64,000 nt of DNA from Archivesica marissinica (Eukaryota > Mollusca > Bivalvia > Venerida > Vesicomyidae). This document shows positions 19,660 to 32,100 of this stretch, piece after piece. Position 1 is the stretch's first letter. Each line of letters starts with the position of its first letter. The translations under genes were made by a program, and so were the position numbers. Location: the NCBI GenBank assembly GCA_014843695.1, contig CM026397.1, positions 34,950,538 to 35,014,537 on the forward strand. Reading direction: 5' to 3'. The notes under the pieces were generated by a model. It ran no database searches. It had not been told where the DNA came from and was given only the letters and a program-made list of their open reading frames with translations.

Positions 19660-22600
19660 GTGTAGTACTGGCTCGCCACACTTATTGATGTTCCGAGTGC
19701 AATACTGGCTCGCCACACTGGTGGTCGCTGCTTGATGTTCCGAGTGCAGTACTGGCTCGCCACACTTATTGATGTTCCGAGTGCAGTACTGGCTCGCCAC
19801 ACTAATGCTCGCTGCTTGATGTTCTGAGTGCTGTACTGGCTCGCCACACTGATAGTCACTGCTTGATGTTCCGAGTGCAGTACTGGCTCGTCACACTGAT
19901 AGTCGTTGCTTGATGTCCCGAGTGCAGTACTGGCTCGCCACACTGATAGTTGTTGCTTGATGTTCCGAGTGCAGTACTGGCTCGCCACACTGATAGTTGT
20001 TGCTTGATGTCCCGAGTGTAGTACTGGCTCGCCACACTGATGGTCACTGCTTGATGATCCGAGTGCAGTACTGGCTCGCCACACTGATTGTCGCTGCTTG
20101 ATGTTCCGAGTGCAGTACTGGCTCACCACACTGATGGTCGCTGCTTGATGTTCTGAGTGCAGTATTGGCTCGCCACACTGATGCTTGCAGCTTGATGTTC
20201 CGAGTGCAGTACTGGCTCGCCACACTGATAGTCGCTGCTTGATGTTCCGAGTGCAGTACTGGCTCGACACACTGATAGTCGCTGCTTGATGTTCCGAGTG
20301 CAGTACTGGCTCGACACACTGATAGTCGCTGCTTGATGTTCCGAGTGCAGTATTGGCTCGCCACACTGATGGTCGCTGCTTGATGTTCCGAGTGCAGTAC
20401 TGGCTCGCCACACTGATAACCGTTGCTTGATGTTCCGAGTGCAGTACTGGCTCGTCACACTGATAGTCGTTGCTTGATGTCCCGAGTGCAGTACTGGCTC
20501 GCCACACTGATAGTTGTTGCTTGATGTTCCGAGTGCAGTACTGGCTCGCCACACTGATAGTTGTTGCTTGATGTCCCGAGTGTAGTACTGGCTCGCCACA
20601 CTGATGGTCACTGCTTGATGATCCGAGTGCAGTACTGGCTCGCCACACTGATTGTCGCTGCTTGATGTTCCGAGTGCAGTACTGGCTCACCACACTGATG
20701 GTCGCTGCTTGATGTTCTGAGTGCAGTATTGGCTCGCCACATGATGCTTGCAGCTTGATGTTCCGAGTGCAGTACTGGCTCGCCACACTGATAGCCGCTG
20801 CTTGATGTTCCGAGTGCAGTACTGGCTCGACACACTGATAGTCGCTGCTTGATGTTCCGAGTGCAGTACTGGCTCGCCACACTGATAGTCGCTGCTTGAT
20901 GTTCCGAGTGCAGTACTGGCTCGACACACTGATAGTCGCTGCTTGATATTCCGAGTGCAGTACTGGCTCGACACACTGATAGTCGTTGCTTGATGTTCCG
21001 AGTGCAATACTGGCTCGCCACACTGATGGTCGCTGCTTGATGTTCCGAGTGCAGTACTGGCTCGCCACACTGATAGTCACAGCTTGATGTTCCGAGTGCA
21101 GTACTGGCTCACCACACTGATGGTGGCTGCTTGATGTTCCGAGTGCAGTACTGGCTCGCCACACTGATAGTCGCTACTTGATGTTCCGAGTGCAGTACGT
21201 ACTGGCTCGCCACACTGATAGTCACAGCTTGATGTTCCGATGCAGTACTGGCTCGTCACACTGATAGTCTGCTTGATGTTCCGAGTGCAGTACTGGCTCG
21301 CCACACTGATAGTCACAGCTCGATGTTCCGAGTGCAGTACTGGCTCGTCACACTGATAGTCACAGCTTGATGTTCCGAGTGCAGTACTGGCTCGCCACAC
21401 TGATGTCGCTGCTGATGTTCCGAGTGCAGTACTGGCTCGCCACACTGATGGTCGCTGCTTGATGTTCCGAGTGCAGTACTGGCTCGCCACACTGATGGTC
21501 GCTGCTTGATGTTCCGAGTGCAGTACTGGCTCGCCACACTGATGCACGCAGCTTGATGTCCCGAGTGCAGTACTGGCTCGCCACACTGATGGTCACCGCT
21601 TGATGTTCCGAGTGCAGTACTGGCTCGCCACACTGATACTCGCAGCTTGATGTCCCGAGTGCAGTACTGGCTCACCACACTGATTGTCGCCGCTTGATGT
21701 TCCGAGTGCAGTACTGGCTCACCACACTGATAGTCACAGCTTGATGTTCCGAGTGCAGTACTGGCTCGCCACACAGATAGTCGCTGCTTGATGTTCCGAG
21801 TGCAGTACTGGCTCGCTACCCTGATAGTCACTGCTTGATGTTCCGAGTGCAGTACTGCCTCGCCACACTGATAGTCACAGCTTGATGTTCCGAGTGCAGT
21901 ACTGGCTCGCCACACTGATAGTCACAGCTTGATGTTCTGAGTGTAGTTCTGGCTCACCACACTGATGGTCGCTGCTTGATGTTCCGAGTGCAGTACTGGC
22001 TCACCACACTGATAGTCGTTGCTTGATGTTCCGAGTGCAGTACTGGCTCGCCACACTGATAGCCGTTGCTTGATGTTCCGAGTGCAGTACTGGCTCACCA
22101 CACTGATAGTCGCAGCTTGATGTTCCGAGTGCAGTACTGGCTCGCCACACTGATGCTCGCTGCTTGATGTTCCGAGTGCAGTACTGGCTCGCCACACTGA
22201 TGGTCGCTGCTTGATGTTCCGAGTGCAGTACTGGCTCGCCACACTGATAGTCACAGCTTGATGTTCCGAGTGCAGTACTGGCTCGCCACACTGATAGTCA
22301 CAGCTTGATGTTCCGAGTGCAGTACTGGCTCGCCACACTGATAGTCGTTGCTTGATGTCCCGAGTGCAGTACTGGCTCGCCACACTGATAGTCACTGCTT
22401 GATGTTCCGAGTGCAGTACTGGCTCGCCACACTGATGGTCACTGCTTGATGTTCCGAGTGCAGTACTGGCTCGCCACACTGATGGTCACTGCTTGATGTT
22501 CCGAGTGCAGTACTGGCTCGCCACACTGATAGTCGTTGCTTGATGTTCCGAGTGCAATACTGGCTCACCACACTGATAGTCGCTGCTTGATGTTCCGAGT

Positions 22601-25191
22601 GCAGTACTGGCTCGCCACACTGATGGTCACTGCTTGATGTTCCGAGTGCAGTACTGGCTCGCCACACTGATAGCCGTTGCTTGATGTTCCGAGTGCAGTA
22701 CTGGCTCGCCACACTGATAGTCACTGATTGATGTTCCGAGTGTAGTACTGGCTCGCCACACTTATGGTCAATGCTTGATGTTCCGAGTGCAGTACATGCT
22801 CGCCACACTGATGGTCACTGCTTGATGTTCCGAGTGCAGTACTGGCTCGCCACACTGATAGTCGCTGCTTGATGTTACGAGTGCAGTACTGGCTCGCCAC
22901 ACTGATGGTCACTGCTTGATGTTCCGAGTGCAGTACTGGCTCGCCACACTGATAGTCACAGCTTGATGTTCCGAGTGCAGTACTGGCTCACCACACTGAT
23001 GGTGGCTGCTTGATGTTCCGAGTGCAGTACTGGCTCGCCTCACTGATAGTCGTTGGTTGATGTTCCGAGTGCAGTACTGGCTCGCCACACTGATTGTCGC
23101 TGCTTGATGTTCCGAGTGCAGTACTGGCTCGCCACACTGATACTCGCTGCTTGATGTTCCGAGTGCAGTACTGGCTCGCCACACTGATAGTCACAGCTTG
23201 ATGTTCCGAATGCAGTACTGGCTCGCCACACTGATGGTCACTGCTTGATGTTCCGAGTGCAGTACTGGCTCGCCACACTGATAGTCACAGCTTGATATTC
23301 CGAGTGCAGTACTGGCTCGCCACACTGATGGTCGCTGCTTGATGTTCCGAGTGCAGTACTGGCTCGCCACACTGATAGTCGCTGCTTGATGTTCCGAGTG
23401 CAGTACTGGCTCGCCACACTGATGGTCACTGCTTGATGTTCCGAGTGCAGTACTGGCTCGCCACACTGATGATCGCTGCTTGATGTTCCGAGTGCAGTAC
23501 TGGCTCGCCAAACTGATAGTCACAGCTTGATGTACCGATGCAGTACTGGCTCGCCACCTGATAGTCATGCTTGATGTTCCGAGTGCAGTACTGGCTCGCC
23601 ATACTGATGGTCGCTGCTTGATGTTCCGAGTGCAGTACTGGCTCGCCACACTGATAGTCGTTGCTTGATGTTCCGACTGCAGTACTGGCTCGCCACACTG
23701 ATACTCGCTGCTTGATGTTCCGAGTGCAGTACTGGCTCGCCACACTGATAGTCACTGCTTGATGTTCCGAGTGCAGTACTGCCTCGCCACACTGATAGTC
23801 ACAGCTTGATGTTCCGAGTGCAGTACTGGCTCGCCACACTGATAGTCACAGCTTGATGTTCTGAGTGTAGTTCTGGCTCACCACACTGATGGTCGCTGCT
23901 TGATGTTCCGAGTGCAGTACTGGCTCACCACACTGATAGTCGTTGCTTGATGTTCCGAGTGCAGTACTGGCTCGCCACACTGATAGCCGTTGCTTGATGT
24001 TCCGAGTGCAGTACTGGCTCACCACACTGATAGTCCACAGCTTGATATTCCGAGTGCAGTACTGGCTCACCACACTGATGATCGCTGCTTGATGTTCCGA
24101 GTGCAGTACTGGCTCGCCACACTGATAGTCACTGCTTGATGTTCCGAGTGCAGTACTGGCTCGCCACACTGATTGTCGCTGCTTGATGTCCCGAGTGCAG
24201 TACTGGCTCGCCACACTGATACTCACTGCTTGATGTTCCGAGTGCAGTACTGGCTCGCCACACTGATAGTCACCACCAACACCCCACACACCAGCTTGAT
24301 GTTCCGAGTGCAGTACTGGCTCGCCACATTGATTGTCGCTGCTTGATATTCCGAGTGCAGTACTGGCTCGCCACACTGATGCTCGCTGCTTGATGTTCCG
24401 AGTGCAGTACTGGCTCGCCACACTGATAGTCACTGCTTGATTTCCCAGTGCAGTACTGGCTCGCCACACTGATAGTCGCAGCTTGATGTTCCGAGTGCAG
24501 TACTGGCTCGCCACACTGATAGCACTGCTTGATGTCCGAGTGCAGTACTGGCTCACCACACTGATAGTCACTGCTTGATGTTCCGAGTGCAATACTGCCT
24601 CGCCACACTGATGGTCACTGCTTGATGTTCCCAACCCCCACACAACCACCCCAACCCCCACACACCCACCACAACCCCCAAACAACACACAACCGAGTGC
24701 AGTACTGGCTCGCCACACTGATAGTCACAGCTTGATATTCCGAGTGCAGTACTGGCTCACCACACTGATGCTCGCTGCTTGATGTTCCGAGTGCAGTACT
24801 GGCTCGCCTCACTGATAGTCGTTGCTTGATGTCCCGAGTGCAGTACTGGCTCGCCACACTGATAGTCACAGCTTGATGTTCCGAGTGCAGTACTGGCTCG
24901 CCACACTGATAGTCGTTGCTTGATGTTCCGAGTGCAGTACTGGCTCGCCACACTGATGGTCACTGCTTGATGTTCCGAGTGCAGTACTGGCTCGCCACAC
25001 TGATGGTCGCTGCTTGATATTCCGAGTGCAGTACTGGCTCGCCACACTGATAGTCGTTGGTTGATGTTCCGAGTGCAATACTGCCTCACCACATTGATAG
25101 TCGCTGCTTGATGTTCCGAGTGCAGTACTGGCTCGCCACACTGATAGTCACAGCTTGATATTCCGAGTGCAGTACTGGCTCACCACACTGA
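19660..25191. repeat. 47-bp minisatellite with higher-order structure
   Basis: Roughly 118 copies of a 47-bp unit (gatgttccgagtgcagtact, then ggctcgccacactgatagtc, then actgctt). The variable positions are mostly the tagtc/ggtcg/tgtcg and actgctt/cagctt segments. A block of 12 units repeats at 564-bp spacing (variant tcgtcacac at 19889 and 20453), showing block duplication. Two C/A-rich interruptions (24270-24295 and 24631-24692) break the pattern. The array runs into the N gap, so its true length is unknown. Confidence 0.9.
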
Positions 25192-26191
25192 NNNNNNNNN
25201 NNNNNNNNNNNNNNNNNNNNNNNNNNNNNNNNNNNNNNNNNNNNNNNNNNNNNNNNNNNNNNNNNNNNNNNNNNNNNNNNNNNNNNNNNNNNNNNNNNNN
25301 NNNNNNNNNNNNNNNNNNNNNNNNNNNNNNNNNNNNNNNNNNNNNNNNNNNNNNNNNNNNNNNNNNNNNNNNNNNNNNNNNNNNNNNNNNNNNNNNNNNN
25401 NNNNNNNNNNNNNNNNNNNNNNNNNNNNNNNNNNNNNNNNNNNNNNNNNNNNNNNNNNNNNNNNNNNNNNNNNNNNNNNNNNNNNNNNNNNNNNNNNNNN
25501 NNNNNNNNNNNNNNNNNNNNNNNNNNNNNNNNNNNNNNNNNNNNNNNNNNNNNNNNNNNNNNNNNNNNNNNNNNNNNNNNNNNNNNNNNNNNNNNNNNNN
25601 NNNNNNNNNNNNNNNNNNNNNNNNNNNNNNNNNNNNNNNNNNNNNNNNNNNNNNNNNNNNNNNNNNNNNNNNNNNNNNNNNNNNNNNNNNNNNNNNNNNN
25701 NNNNNNNNNNNNNNNNNNNNNNNNNNNNNNNNNNNNNNNNNNNNNNNNNNNNNNNNNNNNNNNNNNNNNNNNNNNNNNNNNNNNNNNNNNNNNNNNNNNN
25801 NNNNNNNNNNNNNNNNNNNNNNNNNNNNNNNNNNNNNNNNNNNNNNNNNNNNNNNNNNNNNNNNNNNNNNNNNNNNNNNNNNNNNNNNNNNNNNNNNNNN
25901 NNNNNNNNNNNNNNNNNNNNNNNNNNNNNNNNNNNNNNNNNNNNNNNNNNNNNNNNNNNNNNNNNNNNNNNNNNNNNNNNNNNNNNNNNNNNNNNNNNNN
26001 NNNNNNNNNNNNNNNNNNNNNNNNNNNNNNNNNNNNNNNNNNNNNNNNNNNNNNNNNNNNNNNNNNNNNNNNNNNNNNNNNNNNNNNNNNNNNNNNNNNN
26101 NNNNNNNNNNNNNNNNNNNNNNNNNNNNNNNNNNNNNNNNNNNNNNNNNNNNNNNNNNNNNNNNNNNNNNNNNNNNNNNNNNNNNNNNNNN
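25192..26191. other. Assembly gap (1000 N) between two different arrays
   Basis: A placeholder-length gap. The left side is the 47-bp array and the right side is the unrelated 69-bp array, so the assembler failed exactly where two satellites meet. Confidence 0.99.
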
Positions 26192-29100
26192 AGCATCGCC
26201 CATGCAGTACGTCAATCTATAAATGGTTTGCTTTCAGAAACAGGAGATGGTTTAGATAATAACATCGCCCATGCATTACGTCAATCTATAAATGGTTTGC
26301 TTTCAGAAACAGGAGATGGTTTAGATAATAGCATCGCCCATGCATTACGCCAATCTATAAATAGTATGCTTCCATAAACAGGAGATGGTTTAGATAATAA
26401 CATCGCCCAAGTGTTACGCCAATCTATAAATGGTATGCTTCCATAAACAGGAGATGGTTTAGATAATAACATCGCCCAAGTGTTACGCCAATCTATAAAT
26501 GGTATGCTTCCATAAACAGGAGATGGTTTAGATAATAACATCGCCCAAGTGTTACGTCAATCTATAAATGGTATGCTTCCATAAACAGGAGATGGTTTAG
26601 ATAATAGCATCGCCCATGCATTACGTCAATCTATAAATGGTTTGCTTTCAGAAACAGGAGATGGTTTAGATAATAGCATCGCCCATGCATTACGTCAATC
26701 TATAAATGGTTTGCTTTCAGAAACAGGAGATGGTTTAGATAATAGCATCGCCCATGCATTACGTCAATCTATAAATGGTTTGCTTTCAGAAACAGGAGAT
26801 GGTTTAGATAATAGCATCGCCCATGCATTACGTCAATCTATAAATGGTTTGCTTTCAGAAACAGGAGATGGTTTAGATAATAGCATCGCCCATGCATTAC
26901 GTCAATCTATAAATGGTATGCTTCCATAAACAGGAGATGGTTTAGATAATAGCATCGCCCATGCATTACGCCAATCTATAAATGGTATGCTTCCATAAAC
27001 AGGAGATGGTTTAGATAATAGCATCGCCCATGCATTACGTCAATCTATAAATGGTATGCTTCCATAAACAGGAGATGGTTTAGATAATAGCATCGCCCAT
27101 GCATTACGCCAATCTATAAATGGTATGCTTCCATAAACAGGAGATGGTTTAGATAATAGCATCGCCCATGCATTACGCCAATCTATAAATGGTATGCTTC
27201 CATAAACAGGAGATGGTTTAGATAATAGCATCGCCCATGCATTACGCCAATCTATAAATGTTTGCTTTCATAAACAGGAGATGGTTTAGATAATAGCATC
27301 GCCCATGCATTACGTCAATCTATAAATGGTTTGCTTTCAGAAACAGGAGATGGTTTAGATAATAGCATCGCCCATGCATTACGCAATCTATAAATGGTTT
27401 GCTTTCAGAAACAGGAGATGGTTTAGATAATAACATCGCCCATGCATTACGTCAATCTATAAATGGTTTGCTTTCAGAAACAGGAGATGGTTTAGATAAT
27501 AGCATCGCCCATGCATTACGTCAATCTATAAATGGTTTGCTTCCAGAAACAGGAGATGGTTTAGATAATAGCATCGCCCATGCATTACGTCAATCTATAA
27601 ATGGTATGCTTCCATAAACAGGAGATGGTTTAGATAATAGCATCGCCCATGCATTACGTCAATCTATAAATGGTTTGCTTTCAGAAACAGGAGATGGTTT
27701 AGATAATAGCATCGCCCATGCATTACGCCAATCTATAAATGGTTTGCTTTCAGAAACAGCAGATGGTTTAGATACTAGCATCGCCCATGCAGTACGTCAA
27801 TCTATAAATGGTTTGCTTTCAGAAACAGGAGATGGTTTAGATAATAGCATCGCCCATGCAGTACGTCAATCTATAAATGGTTTGCTTTCAGAAACAGGAG
27901 ATGGTTTAGATAATAACATCGCCCATGCATTACGTCAATCTATAAATGGTTTGCTTTCAGAAACAGGAGATGGTTTAGATAATAGCATCGCCCATGCATT
28001 ACGTCAATCTATAAATGGTATGCTTCCATAAACAGGAGATGGTTTAGATAATAACATCGCCCAAGTGTTACGTCAATCTGTAAATGCCATGCTTCCATAA
28101 ACAGGAGATGGTTTAGATAATAGCATCGCCCATGCATTACGCCAATCTATAAATGGTATGCTTCCATAAACAGGAGATGGTTTAGATAATAGCATCGCCC
28201 ATGCATTACGTCAATCTATAAATAGTATGCTTCCATAAACAGGAGATGGTTTAGATATTAGCATCGCCCATGCATTACGCCAATCTATAAATGGTATGCT
28301 TCCATAAACAGGAGATGGTTTAGATAATAGCATCGCCCATGCATTACGCCAATCTATAAATGGTATGCTTCCATAAACAGGAGATGGTTTAGATAATAGC
28401 ATCGCCCATGCATTACGCCAATCTATAAATGGTATGCTTCCAGAAACAGGAGATGGTTTAGATAATAATATCGCCCATGCATTACGTCAATCTATAAATG
28501 GTATGCTTCCATAAACAGGAGATGGTTTAGATAATAGCATCGCCCATGCATTACGCCAATCTATAAATGGTATGCTTCCATAAACAGGAGATGGTTTAGA
28601 TAATAACATCGCCCATGCATTACGCCAATCTATAAATGGTATGCTTCCATAAACAGGAGATGGTTTAGATAATAATATCGCCCATGCATTACGTCAATCT
28701 ATAAATGGTATGCTTCCATAAACAGGAGATGGTTTAGATAATAGCATCGCCCATGCATTACGCCAATCTATAAATAGTATGCTTCCATAAACAGGAGATG
28801 GTTTAGATAATAACATCGCCCAAGTGTTACGCCAATCTATAAATGGTATGCTTCCATAAACAGGAGATGGTTTAGATAATAACATCGCCCAAGTGTTACG
28901 CCAATCTATAAATGGTATGCTTCCATAAACAGGAGATGGCTTAGATAATAGCATCGCCCATGCATTACGCCAATCTATAAATGGTATGCTTCCATAAACA
29001 GGAGATGGTTTAGATAATAACATCGCCCAAGTGTTACGTCAATCTGTAAATGCCATGCTTTCAGAAACAGGAGATGGTTTAGATACTAGCATCGCCCATG

Positions 29101-32100
29101 CAATACCTCAATCTATAAATGGTTTGCTTTCAGAAACAAGAGATGGTTTAGATAATAGCATCGCCCATGCATTACGTCAATCTATAAATGGTTTGCTTTC
29201 AGAAACAGGAGATGGTTCAGATAATAGCATCGCCCATGCATTACGTCAATCTATAAATGGTTTGCTTTCAGAAACAGCAGATGGTTTAGATATTAGCATC
29301 GCCCATGAAGTACGCCAATCTATAAATGGTATGCTTCCATAAACAGGAGATCGTTTAGATAATAGCATCGCCCATGCATTACGCCAATCTATAAATGGTA
29401 TGCTTCCATAAACAGGAGATGGTTTAGATACTAGCATCGCCCATGCAGTACGTCAATCTATAAATGGTTTGCTTTCAGACACAGGAGATGGTTTAGATAA
29501 TAGCATCGCCCATGCATTACGTCAATCTATAAATGGTTTGCTTTCAGAAACAGGAGATGGCTTAGATAATAGCATCGCCCATGCATTACGTCAATCTATA
29601 AATGGTTTGCTTTCAGAAACAGGAGATGGTTTAGATAATAGCATCGCCCATGCAGTACGTCAATCTATAAATGGTATGCTTTCAGAAACAGGAGATGGTT
29701 TAGATAATAGCATCGCACATGCATTACGCCAATATATAAATGGTATGCTTCCATAAACAGGAGATGGTTTAGATAATAGCATCGCCCATGCATTACGCCA
29801 ATATATCAATGGTATGCTTCCATAAACAGGAGATGGTTTAGATAATAGCATCGCCCATGCATTACGCAAATCTATAAATGGTTTGCTTTCAGAAACAGGA
29901 GATGGTTTAGATAATAGCATCGCCCATGCATTACGCCAATCTATAAATGGTATGCTTCCATAAACAGGAGATGGTTTAAATAATAGCATCGCCCATGCAT
30001 TACGCCAATCTATCAATGGTATGCTTCCATAAACAGGAGATGATTTAGATAATAGCATCGCCCATGCATTACGCCAATTTATAAATAGTATGCTTCCATA
30101 AACAGGAGATGATTTAGATAATAGCATCGGCCATGCATTACGCCAATCTATAAATGGTATGCTTCCATAAACAGGAGATGGTTTAGATAATAGCATCGCC
30201 CATGCATTACGCCAATCTATAAATGGTATGCTTCCATAAACAGGAGATGGTTTAGATAATAATATCGCCCATGCATTACGTCAATCTATAAATGGTATGC
30301 TTCCATAAACAGGAGATGGTTTAGATAATAGCATCGCCCATGCATTACGTCAATCTATAAATGGTTTGCTTTCAGAAACAGGAGATGGTTTAGATAATAG
30401 CATCGCCCATGCATTACGCCAATCTATAAATGGTTTGCTTTCAGAAACAGCAGATGGTTTAGATACTAGCATCGCCCATGCAGTACGTCAATCTATAAAT
30501 GGTTTGCTTTCAGAAACAGCAGATGGTTTAGATAATAGCATCGCCCATGCAGTACGTCAATCTATAAATGGTTTGCTTTCAGAAACAGGAGATGGTTTAG
30601 ATAATAGCATCGCCCATGCAGTACGTCAATCTATAAATGGTTTGCTTCCATAAACAGAAGATGGTTTAGATAATAACATCGCCCATGCATTTACGTCAAT
30701 CTATAAATGGTTTGCTTTCAGAAACAGGAGATGGTTTAGATAATAGCATCGCCCATGCATTACGCCAATCTATAAATAGTATGCTTCTATCAACAGGAGA
30801 TGGTTTAGATAATAACATCGCCCAAGTGTTACGCCAATCTATAAATGGTATGCTTCCATAAACAGGAGATGGTTTAGATAATAACATCGCCCAAGTGTTA
30901 CGCCAATCTATAAATGGTATGCTTCCATAAACAGGAGATGGCTTAGATATTAACATCGCCCAAGTGTTACGCCAATCTATAAATGTTTTGCTTTCACAAA
31001 CAAGAGATGGTTTAGATAATAGCATCGCCCATGCATTACGTCAATCTGTAAATGGTTTTCTTTCAGAAACAGCAGATGGTTTAGATACTAGCATCGCCCA
31101 TGCAGTACGTCAATCTATAAATGGTTTGCTTTCAGAAACAGCAGATGGTTTAGATAATAGCATCGCCCATGCATTACGCCAATCTATAAATGGTTTACTT
31201 TCAGAAACAGCAGATGGTTTAGATACTAGCATCGCCCATGCAGTACGTCAATCTATAAATGGTTTGCTTTCAGAAACAGCAGATGGTTTAGATAATAGCA
31301 TCGCCCATGCAGTACGTCAATCTATAAATGGTTTGCTTTCAGAAACAGGAGATGGTTTAGATTATAACATCGCCCATGCATTTACGTCAATCTATAAATG
31401 GTTTGCTTTCAGAAACAGGAGATGGTTTAGATAATAGCATCGCCCATGCATTACGCCAATCTATCAATGGTATGCTTCCATAAACAGGAGATGGTTTAGA
31501 TAATAGCATCGCCCATGCATTACGCCAATTTATAAATGGTATGCTTCCATAAACAGGAGATGATTTAGATAATAGCATCGGCCATGCATTACGCCAATCT
31601 ATAAATGGTATGCTTCCATAAACAGGAGATGGTTTAGATAATAGCATCGCCCATGCATTACGCCAATCTATAAATGGTATGCTTCCATAAACAGGAGATG
31701 GTTTAGATAATAATATCGCCCATGCATTACGTCAATCTATAAATGGTATGCTTCCATAAACAGGAGATGGTTTAGATAATAGCATCGCCCATGCATTACG
31801 TCAATCTATAAATGGTTTGCTTTCAGAAACAGGAGATGGTTTAGATAATAGCATCGCCCATGCATTACGCCAATCTATAAATGGTATGCTTCCATAAACA
31901 GGAGATGGTTTAGATAATAACATCGCCCATGCATTACGCCAATCTATAAATGGTATGCTTCCATAAACAGGAGATGGTTTAGATAATAGCATCGCCCATG
32001 CATTACGCCAATCTATAAATGGTATGCTTCCATAAACAGGAGATGGTTTAGATAATAACATCGCCCAAGTGTTACGTCAATCTGTAAATGCCATGCTTTC

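Noticed and set aside
19590..25147. Minus-strand frames of up to 524 codons in the 47-bp array
   Set aside because: By-product of a stop-poor repeat; 47 is not a multiple of three, so frames shift at each unit and several are open at once.
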